Source: DASWTL01 sp966250385 (GTDB taxonomy: Bacteria; Bacteroidota; Bacteroidia; Sphingobacteriales; Sphingobacteriaceae). From it: DNA of 30,411 nucleotides. Below the pieces are notes generated by a model. It worked only from the letters and a program-made list of their open reading frames with translations. It did not search any database and was not told where the DNA came from. Of this stretch, positions 15,240-22,555 are shown piece after piece. The stretch covers positions 1 through 30,411 of the forward strand of contig CBINHC010000022.1 in NCBI GenBank assembly GCA_966250385.1. The letters run 5' to 3'. The position numbers and the translations under genes were made by a program. Each line of letters begins with the position of its first letter. Position 1 is the first letter of the stretch.

Positions 15240-16586
15240 TTATTTTAACTCAAGAAACTTGTTATAATCGATTTCCTTTTTCTCTAAGGTAACAACAGTC
15301 TTCAGGTAATCAAATACTTTCAGACCTTTTACTTCTTCGAATATCCGGTTCGCGTTTTCCTTGTTCTGCAGGAACTGAACAGTATACTGTCCCAGTTGCT
15401 CATCTTCGAGCGGCTGCGGACTGTACATCCGGAACTGGGCATCCAGGCGGCTTTTCGCCGTTTCAAATACATCTTCGTACTTGATCTCGATGTTGTTGTC
15501 CTTGATAATCTTGTTTTCGATCAACGTCCACTTCAGGTTCCGTGCGAAATCGTCGTAACCTTTTTCGATCTCTTCGTCAGACAGGTTCTCATTCGTTGCT
15601 TTTAACCAGCGTTTCAGGAACTCATCCGGCAATACCAGGTTTACTTTGCCCAGTCCGAACTGCTGAAGATCGAACTGAAGCTTCTGTTCTGCGTTCTGGC
15701 TGACCATGCTTTCCAGCTCGGCAGTGATCCGGGATCTGAACTGTTCCTCGGTAGTTACCTGCTCAGGACCAAAAATCTTATCAAAGAACTCCTGATTAAG
15801 ATCGCTCTCTTCCAGGCGGTTTACATTCTTAACGGTCAGCTGGAATGCGGACTGCAGTTCTGCAGCATCTTCTTCACTGATATTGAGTAAACGGGCAATC
15901 TGCGCGTTGTCATCGCTGAATGCTTTCTTGATGTCGAACGTGACCACATCATCCTTCTTCAGACCTACCAGGGAAGCCTGGATGTCCTTGTCTGTGATCA
16001 GGTCGAGACGGATAGAAGCGGTGTTGCTGATACCTCCCTCAAAAACGGAACCATCTGCAGCCAGTTGCTTCAATTCGGCATATAATACATCATCAGCTGC
16101 CGATACGTCAGGATTTGTCATCTTGCCATAGCTGCGACGCAGGTTCTTGATCCGGTCAGCAAGCGTCTGCTCATCAATCTTGATCACATACTCGGTCAGT
16201 TTATCATCCTTTGAAAAAGGAATCTGGAACTCAGGGGCCAGACCCAGCTCGTAGTTAAACTCGAACTCGTCGGTGAAGTCCCATTTGAATTCGCGGGTCT
16301 CATCCACCTTTGGCAGGGGCTGACCAAGAACTTCCAGCTTGTTTTCAGTGATGTAGTTGTTTAAAGAATCACTTAAAAGGTTATTGATCTCATCAACCAG
16401 GATACTTTTACCATACATTCTCTTGATGTGTGCCGGAGGTACCATGCCCGGGCGGAAGCCTGGAAGCTTAGCCTTTTTAGCCTGGCTTTTGATTGATTTC
16501 TCTACCCGCTCCTGATAATCTTTCGGCTCAATCTTAACGGTTAGCACGGAATTCAGGTTGTCGATTTTTTCCTGTGTGATATTCAT
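15240..16586 (-). CDS. tig: Trigger factor
   Basis: A 448-residue ribosome-bound chaperone and peptidyl-prolyl isomerase homologue. The N-terminal ribosome-binding domain shows the signature GFRPGMVPPAHI (about 43-54, equivalent to GFRxGxxP). A central FKBP-like region (about 150-245) is weakly conserved, as is usual in Bacteroidota. The C-terminal helical chaperone arm runs about 250-448. The gene is preceded by the terminator of tRNA-Leu and is first of tig-clpP-clpX, linking nascent-chain folding with proteolysis. No clear promoter box is visible in the 30 bases before the ATG. Confidence 0.95.
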   Translation of the reverse strand: MNITQEKIDNLNSVLTVKIEPKDYQERVEKSIKSQAKKAKLPGFRPGMVPPAHIKRMYGKSILVDEINNLLSDSLNNYITENKLEVLGQPLPKVDETREFKWDFTDEFEFNYELGLAPEFQIPFSKDDKLTEYVIKIDEQTLADRIKNLRRSYGKMTNPDVSAADDVLYAELKQLAADGSVFEGGISNTASIRLDLITDKDIQASLVGLKKDDVVTFDIKKAFSDDNAQIARLLNISEEDAAELQSAFQLTVKNVNRLEESDLNQEFFDKIFGPEQVTTEEQFRSRITAELESMVSQNAEQKLQFDLQQFGLGKVNLVLPDEFLKRWLKATNENLSDEEIEKGYDDFARNLKWTLIENKIIKDNNIEIKYEDVFETAKSRLDAQFRMYSPQPLEDEQLGQYTVQFLQNKENANRIFEEVKGLKVFDYLKTVVTLEKKEIDYNKFLELK

Positions 16587-16614
16587 ATTTGGACTTTTAA
16601 AATACTGTTAATAT

Positions 16615-16641
16615 AAAAAACCCCCCGAATGGATCGGAGGG
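16615..16641 (-). terminator. Terminator after tRNA-Leu
   Basis: CCCCCCGA (16621-16628) and TCGGAGGG (16634-16641) form an 8-bp stem with one G-U pair on the minus strand and a 5-base loop, followed there by TTTTTTAT. It separates the tRNA from tig. Confidence 0.8.
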
Positions 16642-16652
16642 AAAAAAATAAG

Positions 16653-16734
16653 TGCGGAAGAAGGGACTCGAACCCCCACGCCTCTCGGCGCCAGATCCTA
16701 AGTCTGGTGCGGCTACCAATTACGCCACTTCCGC
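16653..16734 (-). tRNA. tRNA-Leu (anticodon UAG)
   Basis: The minus strand gives acceptor arms GCGGAAG and CTTCCGC, a D-arm with AATTGGTAG, an anticodon stem CCAGA/TCTGG around CTTAGGA (anticodon TAG), a long variable arm with stem CGCC/GGCG as in class II tRNAs, and a T-loop TTCGAGT. The discriminator base is A, and CCA is not encoded. Confidence 0.95.
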
Positions 16735-16756
16735 AGTTAGGATTTATTTAGGACTG

Positions 16757-16787
16757 CAAAAGTAGCAAATACATCCACATCTGCAAA
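16757..16787 (-). promoter_or_regulatory. Promoter of tRNA-Leu
   Basis: On the minus strand TTTG (16784-16787), a 19-base spacer and TACTTTTG (16757-16764) match the full Bacteroidota consensus, with the -7 box 22 bases before the tRNA 5' end. This is the clearest promoter in the window. Confidence 0.8.
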
Positions 16788-16809
16788 ACAAATTTTAATT
16801 AAAATCAAA

Positions 16810-17613
16810 CTACTGTTGATTTACAACCTGTTGAAGGGAAAACAAATAATCAGGCGTCTTTCTCAGGCGGCTGCCATACCAGGAGAACAGTTCTCCGTCC
16901 ACCACCATGACGGCCGAGCCGGGAAATAACTGCCGGAATTCGTCCAGGTGCCGCTCCCTGAACGGATATGGCTCGGAAGACAATAAGACCACGTCCGGGT
17001 TGAGTTCCTGGAGAGCTGAGGCGGAAAGTTCGGGATATCTCGGCGCCCGGACGGCGTTCATCCAGCCCCCGGCCTGCAGGATTTCGTCAATGAACGTCCC
17101 GGTGCCGGCCGCCATATACGGATCCTTCCAGATCAAATAGAGTGCGCGCGTCCCGTCGGCCTTCCCTGCCGTTCCGGCCAGTTTTCGGAAAGCGACCCGG
17201 ATCCCGGCGGCCATTGAGGCTGCTTCTGCGGCCTTCCCGGTAATGGCTCCGACCGCTCTGATCATACCGAGTGCGTCTTCGAGCGTACGGATATCACTCA
17301 TCCATACCGGAAACTCCTGCATCAGGGTCTCGATCTGATCCCGTTCGTTCTCTTCCTTGTTTCCGAGGATGAGGTCGGGCTGAAGTTCCCGGATCCGGTC
17401 CATGTTCAGCGTCTTCGTTCCGCCGATCTTCGGTGTGGCCTTAAACCGGTCATGCGGATGAATGCAGAATTTGGTGATGCCGACCACTTCGGCATCCAGC
17501 CCCAGATCAAACAGCAGTTCCGACTGGGAAGGCACCAGGGAGACGATCCGCCTCGGCGGGAACTCAACCTGAACGGTCCGTTGCATCTGGTCGGTGAAGG
17601 TCTGCAAAGCCAC
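16810..17613 (-). CDS. BtuF-like helical-backbone metal receptor without signal peptide
   Basis: A 267-residue protein of the class III periplasmic-binding fold that in ABC importers binds cobalamin, haem or siderophores. The N-terminal lobe has RIVSLVPSQSELLFDLGL and VVGIT, then KIGGTKTLNMDRIRELQPDL; the C-terminal lobe has LYLIWKDPYMAAGTGTFIDE and a tail with SWYGSRLRKTPDYL. There is no signal peptide or lipobox: the protein begins directly with the fold, so it appears cytoplasmic. The start is GTG, coupled to the DUF1456 stop as TAGTG; an ATG nine codons in (17586) is the alternative. No permease or ATPase gene is adjacent. Ligand unknown. Confidence 0.82.
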   Translation of the reverse strand: MALQTFTDQMQRTVQVEFPPRRIVSLVPSQSELLFDLGLDAEVVGITKFCIHPHDRFKATPKIGGTKTLNMDRIRELQPDLILGNKEENERDQIETLMQEFPVWMSDIRTLEDALGMIRAVGAITGKAAEAASMAAGIRVAFRKLAGTAGKADGTRALYLIWKDPYMAAGTGTFIDEILQAGGWMNAVRAPRYPELSASALQELNPDVVLLSSEPYPFRERHLDEFRQLFPGSAVMVVDGELFSWYGSRLRKTPDYLFSLQQVVNQQ

Positions 17614-17879
17614 TACTCTTCTGACTGTTTTTTATCCTGACGGGAAGCCTTCGCCCTTTCGGGTCTGGGACCGCGCTTGTAGATGATCAGGCCGTTCAGG
17701 AAGTTCCGAAGGATCTGGTCACCGCACTTCTTGAAGTTCGGATGTTCTTCGTTCCGGAAGATGGCGCTGATCTCGGTCTTGGTCGTACGGAAATCGGCCA
17801 GCGCGAGGATCTCAACGATGTTGTCGTCGGTTAATTTCAACGCTACCCGCAGCTTCTTCATGATATCATTATTACTCAT
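17613..17879 (-). CDS. DUF1456 (YehS-like) single-repeat protein
   Basis: An 88-residue protein with one copy of the DUF1456 unit: KKLRVALKLTDDNIVEILAL, then EISAIFRNEEHPNFKKC and ILRNFLNGLIIYKRG. E. coli YehS carries two such repeats in about 156 residues; here there is one repeat plus a basic, charged tail. Function is unknown in the family. It starts nine bases after the DEAD-box helicase stop and overlaps the next gene by one base, so the three form an operon. Confidence 0.82.
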   Translation of the reverse strand: MSNNDIMKKLRVALKLTDDNIVEILALADFRTTKTEISAIFRNEEHPNFKKCGDQILRNFLNGLIIYKRGPRPERAKASRQDKKQSEE

Positions 17880-17888
17880 AGGTGTATC

Positions 17889-19190
17889 TTATCTGGAAAT
17901 CTGAATATTGATTTTTTTGTTCTTGATCCTTTCGTTACCGATCATCTCCAGGACCTGCTCCGCGCGGTCCCGGGGCACAGCGGCATAGGCCGCCTTGTCC
18001 AGCACCTCAACCCTGCCCAGCTCGTCTTTGGCCAGACCACCCTTTTTCAGCAGCAGTCCGACGATATCCACCTTGTTGACCTTATCCTTTTTGCCGGCAG
18101 CAAGATAAAGGGTTACCCAGGGCGACTCGGGTGGCAGAACCGGGAACTCGGGGATCTCCTCCTGTGCTGGCAGCTCCGCCAGGTATTTCGGCTTTTCTTC
18201 CGCGGTCAGGACCAGGTAGGAAGTTCCTTTGGCGTTCATCCGGGCCGTCCGGCCGTTCCGGTGAACATAGGCTTCCCGGGTATGGGGCAACTGGTAGTGA
18301 ATCACGTTTTCGATCTCCGGGATATCCAGGCCCCGGGACGCAAGATCAGTCGTGATCAGCAGCCGGTGACTCCCGTTTCGGAATTTGATCAGCGTACGCT
18401 CCCGGTCCTCCTGTTCCATACCACCATGAAAAACGTCATGCGGCATTCCACGTTCGTAGAGCATGTCGCTGACCCGGTCCACCGCTTCACGATGATTGCA
18501 AAACACCAGGGCGGGCCGGTCTCCGAGTTTACAGAGCAGGCCAAAAAGAGCATCCGCTTTATCGGCCGCTACGGTAAGCACCATCTTTTCCTGCAGGTCC
18601 GGAACCGTAGCCGCATTCTTCAGGAAGTCCAGTTCCACTGGTTCAGCAAGTCCGGTAAATGCCGGGATCGCCTCCATGCGGGTGGCGGAAGTCAGCATCC
18701 GCCGTTTGAGTAACGGCAGTTTACTGATAATATAATGCATGTCCTCCTGAAACCCCAGTTCGAGGGCCTTGTCGAATTCATCGAGAACCAGCGTTTCAAC
18801 GGTCCCGGTGCTGAAGCTCTCCCGCTGAAGATGGTCGGCAATGCGTCCGGGGGTCCCGACCAGCACAGCCGGCGGATGGGAAAGGTTATTGAGTTCGGTC
18901 CTGAAGGCATGTCCTCCGTAACAGCAGTTCACCTTGAAGGGACTGCCGGTCGCACGGAACACCTGTTCGATCTGCAGGGCGAGTTCCCGCGAAGGCACCA
19001 ATATCAGTGCCTGGACGGTCGGCACGCCGGGTTGCAACCTTTGAAGTACCGGGAGCAGGAAACCCAGGGTCTTTCCCGAGCCTGTCGGCGACAACAGGAC
19101 GACATCGCTTTTTTCGGCAGCGCGTATAGCTGCCTCCTGCATCTCATTCAATGCAGCAATCTTCAATCGTTCCAAGACTTGCCTGATCAT
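17889..19190 (-). CDS. DEAD-box RNA helicase with DbpA-type C-terminal domain
   Basis: A 433-residue RNA helicase likely to act in ribosome assembly or RNA remodelling. Motifs are the Q motif (LNEMQ), I SPTGSGKT (34-41), Ia PSRELALQ, Ib TPGRI, II DEFD (137-140, with Phe for Ala of the DEAD box), III SAT (168-170), V TTDLASRGLDIP and VI HRNGRTAR. The last 75 residues (PWVTLYLAAGKKDKVNKVDI onward) match the DbpA RNA-binding RRM, which targets 23S rRNA hairpin 92 in E. coli. I choose ATG 19188-19190: the frame extends 24 codons further, but a -7 box at 19195-19202 lies inside that extension. First gene of an operon with DUF1456 and the metal receptor. Confidence 0.92.
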   Translation of the reverse strand: MIRQVLERLKIAALNEMQEAAIRAAEKSDVVLLSPTGSGKTLGFLLPVLQRLQPGVPTVQALILVPSRELALQIEQVFRATGSPFKVNCCYGGHAFRTELNNLSHPPAVLVGTPGRIADHLQRESFSTGTVETLVLDEFDKALELGFQEDMHYIISKLPLLKRRMLTSATRMEAIPAFTGLAEPVELDFLKNAATVPDLQEKMVLTVAADKADALFGLLCKLGDRPALVFCNHREAVDRVSDMLYERGMPHDVFHGGMEQEDRERTLIKFRNGSHRLLITTDLASRGLDIPEIENVIHYQLPHTREAYVHRNGRTARMNAKGTSYLVLTAEEKPKYLAELPAQEEIPEFPVLPPESPWVTLYLAAGKKDKVNKVDIVGLLLKKGGLAKDELGRVEVLDKAAYAAVPRDRAEQVLEMIGNERIKNKKINIQISR

Positions 19191-19194
19191 TCTG

Positions 19195-19202
19195 CAAAGG
19201 TA
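19195..19202 (-). promoter_or_regulatory. -7 box of the DEAD-box helicase operon
   Basis: Minus-strand TACCTTTG matches TAnnTTTG exactly and ends 4 bases before the ATG, as for the cystathionine beta-synthase gene. No convincing -33 element is seen. A GATTCT...AGAATC dyad lies further upstream at 19240-19260. Confidence 0.5.
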
Positions 19203-19428
19203 GGTTAAATATCGGGCCGGCGACCATGGCAGACTGACGGATTCTCTGTGAAACAGAATCACACGGTTATTTCAGCCACCGGCTCAGAGGCGGCAGGACT
19301 GCCAATAATTCCTTTTAGCAGTACGCAGGAAAAGAAAACTGCACGCTACTGAAAAATACCGCAAGGAGGAATATAGGCACGTTAAGATGCACTTCTTCAT
19401 CAGTCTGGCAGCAGGCTCCGGGCGTCTG

Positions 19429-20922
19429 TTACCGCTCGTAAATGCTTTTGGATACCGGCAATGAGAAATAGAAACAGCTGCCTTCGTTCTGAACGCTGCT
19501 GACATAGATGCGGCTCTGGTGCTGTTTCAGGATACCCTGAATGATATAAAGACCCAGTCCGAGCCCTGATGCCTTATTGTTATTCAGCGTGTCGGTAACG
19601 CGGTAATATTTATCGAAGATCCGGTCGAGTTTGTCTTCAGGTATACCCATCCCGTAGTCGCGGACCTCAAACCTGACCAGCCTGCCATTCTCGCTTCGCT
19701 CCAGGTAAACGTCGACCCGGTCGGAAACGGGAGAATACTTGACAGCGTTCCCGATCAGATTGGTAACGACCTGCAGGATCCGCTCCCGGTCGGCATAAAC
19801 CCAGTACTGTCCGGTCCCTTTGAATCTCGGGGTGATCACATGGGTATTCCGGCTGAAGGACACCAGGTCGATGCATTCAAGAACCAGCTCGTCCAGCCGG
19901 AACATACCCAGGTTCAGGGCCAGCTGCCCCGAATCAATTTTGGACACATCAAGCAGGCTGGAAACCAGGAACTGCAGCGCATTCAGCGAATTGCCGGCCC
20001 GGGTCAGAAACTTGTGGGCGGCATCCGGAAGGTCCATCCGTTGCAGCAGCTGCTGATACGCCCGCAGACTGGTCAGCGGGGTTTTCAGTTCATGACTGGC
20101 GATATTCACAAACTCATCCCTTTTCTGGATCGACCGGACCTGGCTGTCAATATTGGTACAGGAGCCGATCCACCTGGACAGGTTGCTTTCATCCCCGGTG
20201 AACGGAACGGCCTTCAGCAGGTGCCACTCATACGAACCGGACTGATTACGCAGCCGGATCTCCAGCCGGAAATCCTGGCCGCCGGGAATCCCGGTAATCC
20301 ACGTCCGCAGGAGCCGGAACCGGTCAGCCGGGTGAACCCGTTCAATGAACAGGGTCAGCTGAAACTCGGGGTCCCTGAAATACTCAAAATACCGCTTATT
20401 GACATAATCAATCTGTCCTGCGGCATTCGCCGTCCAAATAATTTCGGGGTTGAAGTCCGACAGAAATTCAAACTTTCTGCGTTCAGCATCCGCCTTCTTC
20501 CTGGCTTGCAGCAATTCCTGCTCATACAGTCTCCGCTCGGAAATATCATACAAGGTGACATGGACCGCCAACAGGGAACCTTCCGGGTTCTTACCGGCGA
20601 CGGCACTCACGAAAACCGGCAGTACGGTGCCGTCTTTCCGGAGAACATCATAGCTGAGCTGATTGATGGCGCCGCTGGCGTTGATCAAAGGGCGAAAGAA
20701 CATCTCAAAATGCAGGTTCCCGCCCTTTGACAACAGGTCGGAGAACTTCTTCAGAAAAAGGAGCTCCCTGGAAGAATATCCCAGCCAGTTCAGCAGCGTA
20801 CGGTTGGCCTTTACGATCGTTCCGTCAGTCAGGAACGAGAGGTACCCGCATGGAGCATTCTGATACAGTCCTTCCGTATCGATCAATGAACCCAGTAGCT
20901 GCTTATCCAACGATATACTCAA
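19429..20922 (-). CDS. Soluble PAS-PAS sensor histidine kinase
   Basis: A cytoplasmic histidine kinase of about 497 residues with two PAS domains (about 12-130 and 150-265, the second with a PAC-like EIRLRNQSGSYEWH). These precede HisKA with phospho-acceptor His277 in SHELKTPLTSL and an HATPase with the N-box LIGNAVKYS, DYGMGIPEDK, IFDKYYRV and GLGLGLYI. No membrane segment is present, so the signal is internal. I place the start at TTG 20920-20922, overlapping the hydrolase stop as TTGA. An ATG at 20989-20991 is possible but would overlap the hydrolase by 73 bases with residues unlike a PAS lead-in. No response regulator lies nearby. It is coupled to an RsbQ-like hydrolase, which suggests that enzyme makes or clears its ligand. 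Confidence 0.9.
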   Translation of the reverse strand: MSISLDKQLLGSLIDTEGLYQNAPCGYLSFLTDGTIVKANRTLLNWLGYSSRELLFLKKFSDLLSKGGNLHFEMFFRPLINASGAINQLSYDVLRKDGTVLPVFVSAVAGKNPEGSLLAVHVTLYDISERRLYEQELLQARKKADAERRKFEFLSDFNPEIIWTANAAGQIDYVNKRYFEYFRDPEFQLTLFIERVHPADRFRLLRTWITGIPGGQDFRLEIRLRNQSGSYEWHLLKAVPFTGDESNLSRWIGSCTNIDSQVRSIQKRDEFVNIASHELKTPLTSLRAYQQLLQRMDLPDAAHKFLTRAGNSLNALQFLVSSLLDVSKIDSGQLALNLGMFRLDELVLECIDLVSFSRNTHVITPRFKGTGQYWVYADRERILQVVTNLIGNAVKYSPVSDRVDVYLERSENGRLVRFEVRDYGMGIPEDKLDRIFDKYYRVTDTLNNNKASGLGLGLYIIQGILKQHQSRIYVSSVQNEGSCFYFSLPVSKSIYER

Positions 20923-21743
20923 GATTTCCCGTTGCGAAAAAAAGTTTTTATTGCCGCTGTTGTTTCTTCCGGATGGCTGATATGCGGACAATGCCCTGTA
21001 GCCTCCAGGTTGACCAGTGCGCTCATCGGCGTGTTCTCCTTCATATAGGTACCGATCGAAACCGGCGCAATGATATCATCGGAACACTGCAGAATCAGGC
21101 TTTCGGTCTTTAACTTTGCAAGGTCACTGCGGTTATCCGAGAAAAAGGTGACCCGGGCGAATTCCCGCGCGATCTCGGGATCCGTTGAACAGAAGCTGCT
21201 GGTCAGGAATTGCCCGAGTTCCGGACGGTCAGGATTTCCCATGATCGCGGGCGCCATCGTGTTCGACCACCCCAGGTAATTTGAATCCATGAGCTCAAAC
21301 AATCCTTCCAGGTCAGCCCTTTCAAACCCGCCATGATAGCCCTCGTCATTCAGATACCGCGGCGACGGTCCTACAAAAACCAGTTTTTCGAAATATTGCG
21401 GTTCCCGGACGGCCGCCAGCAGACCAATCATACTGCTCACCGAATGGCCCACAAACAAGACATCCTTCAGTTTGAGCTCATCACAAATCTCCAAAAGATC
21501 CTGAGCGTATCCGTCCAGTTTCCCGTAGCGTTCCGGGCTGTAAGCAGAGAGATCTGATTTCCCGGCGCCTACATAGTCAAAGAGCACCAGTTTGTAGTCA
21601 TCTTTGAATGCATCGGTCATAAACTGCCATGAATGCTGGTCGCATCCGAAGCCATGCGCAAACAGCATCACCTTCTCTCCTTTTCCGAGAATTCTGACAT
21701 TGTTTCGTTTGGAAATAGTCGTTGTTGTGGTGGTCATTATCAT
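20919..21743 (-). CDS. RsbQ-like alpha/beta hydrolase
   Basis: A 274-residue alpha/beta hydrolase closely resembling Bacillus RsbQ: nucleophile Ser101 in GHSVSSMIGLL, VGPSPRYLND, FCSTDPEIAREFARVTFFSD, acid Asp223 in LILQCSDDIIAP, and His251 in TGHCPHISHPEE. In Bacillus, RsbQ acts with the PAS phosphatase RsbP to signal energy stress; plant D14/KAI2 receptors share this fold. Here the partner downstream is a PAS histidine kinase. ATG at 21741-21743 is used, with another ATG two codons later; the frame also opens at TTG 21752. The N-terminus has six consecutive Thr residues. Confidence 0.9.
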   Translation of the reverse strand: MIMTTTTTTISKRNNVRILGKGEKVMLFAHGFGCDQHSWQFMTDAFKDDYKLVLFDYVGAGKSDLSAYSPERYGKLDGYAQDLLEICDELKLKDVLFVGHSVSSMIGLLAAVREPQYFEKLVFVGPSPRYLNDEGYHGGFERADLEGLFELMDSNYLGWSNTMAPAIMGNPDRPELGQFLTSSFCSTDPEIAREFARVTFFSDNRSDLAKLKTESLILQCSDDIIAPVSIGTYMKENTPMSALVNLEATGHCPHISHPEETTAAIKTFFRNGKS

Positions 21744-22083
21744 TCTATTCAAGGTTAGTACAAGACAGGACTGAATCAGATACCCGTGATTATTTGATTA
21801 TTATTATTACTATTATTATTTACACAGCCCTAGTGATTAAAGCCTGGTGCGGACATCATACCAAATCATAACGGGAACCATAAAAAAAGGTATCCCGGAG
21901 TGCTGAAGCACACCGGTTTCTAAACTCAGGTTGGTTAACAACGACCGTCGAAAAATGTTTGACCGGTAAAAAGTTTTTTAATTTTCCTTTCCGGGATAGC
22001 CTGCAGAAAGGCCCTGAAAATATTCCGCCACATCGCCGGAACATGTAAATTAGCGTAAGACTATAACCTTTAACTTATCAGAC
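21744..22083. other. Intergenic region between divergent hydrolase and VOC genes
   Basis: About 340 bases without a supported gene. It contains an ATT-rich tract at 21797-21821 and a small GTGC/GCAC hairpin near 21900. I find no exact TAnnTTTG box for either gene; TAACCTTG 8 bases before the hydrolase ATG on the minus strand has one mismatch. Confidence 0.5.
21797..21821. repeat. ATT trinucleotide tract
   Basis: Nearly uninterrupted ATT units with one C interruption in the RsbQ upstream region. A length-variable site of this kind could alter promoter spacing, but nothing shows that it does. Confidence 0.6.
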
Positions 22084-22431
22084 ATGACAAATAAACTGAG
22101 GCACTCACAAATACAATATGTCGAATTCTTAACGAAAGACATCAAGGTAATCAAAGACTTTTACACCGCTTCACTGGATTGGACTTTCACTGATTACGGT
22201 CCCGACTACACGGCTTTCGAGGGTGATCATGTCGACGGTGGCTTTACGACCGGTACCCCGGTTAAAGGAAGCATCCTGATCGTCATCTATTCGAACGATC
22301 TTGAGACGACGAAGCAAAAGATCCTGGATGCCGGCGGAACGATCGCGAAGGATATCTTCAGCTTCCCGGGCGGGCGGCGTTTTCATTTCATCGACCCGGA
22401 CGGGAATGAGCTGGCCGTCTGGTCCGAGTAA
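22084..22431 (+). CDS. VOC-superfamily (glyoxalase-fold) protein
   Basis: A 115-residue single-module vicinal-oxygen-chelate protein: YVEFLTKDIKVIKDFYTASL opens the first beta-alpha-beta-beta-beta unit, and GRRFHFIDPDGNELAVWSE closes the second. The terminal Glu in NELAVW is the usual metal ligand position; the His in the first strand is replaced (VEF), so metal binding is uncertain. Such proteins include glyoxalases, antibiotic-binding proteins and stress proteins; the substrate cannot be told. It is monocistronic, convergent with the efflux operon. Confidence 0.85.
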   Translation: MTNKLRHSQIQYVEFLTKDIKVIKDFYTASLDWTFTDYGPDYTAFEGDHVDGGFTTGTPVKGSILIVIYSNDLETTKQKILDAGGTIAKDIFSFPGGRRFHFIDPDGNELAVWSE

Positions 22432-22496
22432 AAGAAAGATTTCGATCCCTGCCGTATTTGAACCGGACGGACAATACATAACATCCGGCAATATGA

Positions 22497-22530
22497 ACAA
22501 AGCCCCTGATCGGATCAGAGGCTTTGTTTA
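22497..22530. terminator. Bidirectional terminator between VOC gene and efflux operon
   Basis: ACAAAGCCCCTGATC (22497-22511) and GATCAGAGGCTTTGT (22513-22527) form a long stem with one mismatch that is a G-U pair on the minus strand. Short T-rich ends lie on both sides, between two convergent genes. Confidence 0.75.
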
Positions 22531-22555
22531 ATAAATCGTATGGGCTGAACTGGGT

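Noticed and set aside
15208..15241. Imperfect direct repeat TTACCCGCCGCAACTCTT / TTACCCGTAACTCTT before clpP
   Set aside because: Only two units, differing by a 3-base gap and one substitution, and overlapping the tig stop; too weak to call a regulatory repeat.
19284..19505. Small Cys-rich minus-strand frame between helicase and kinase genes
   Set aside because: It overlaps the 3' end of the kinase gene in another frame; the ATG inside it gives 37 residues without recognisable features.
19840..20730. Long plus-strand open frame (296 codons) opposite the histidine kinase
   Set aside because: It is the antisense shadow of a kinase with all catalytic boxes; its translation has no motif.
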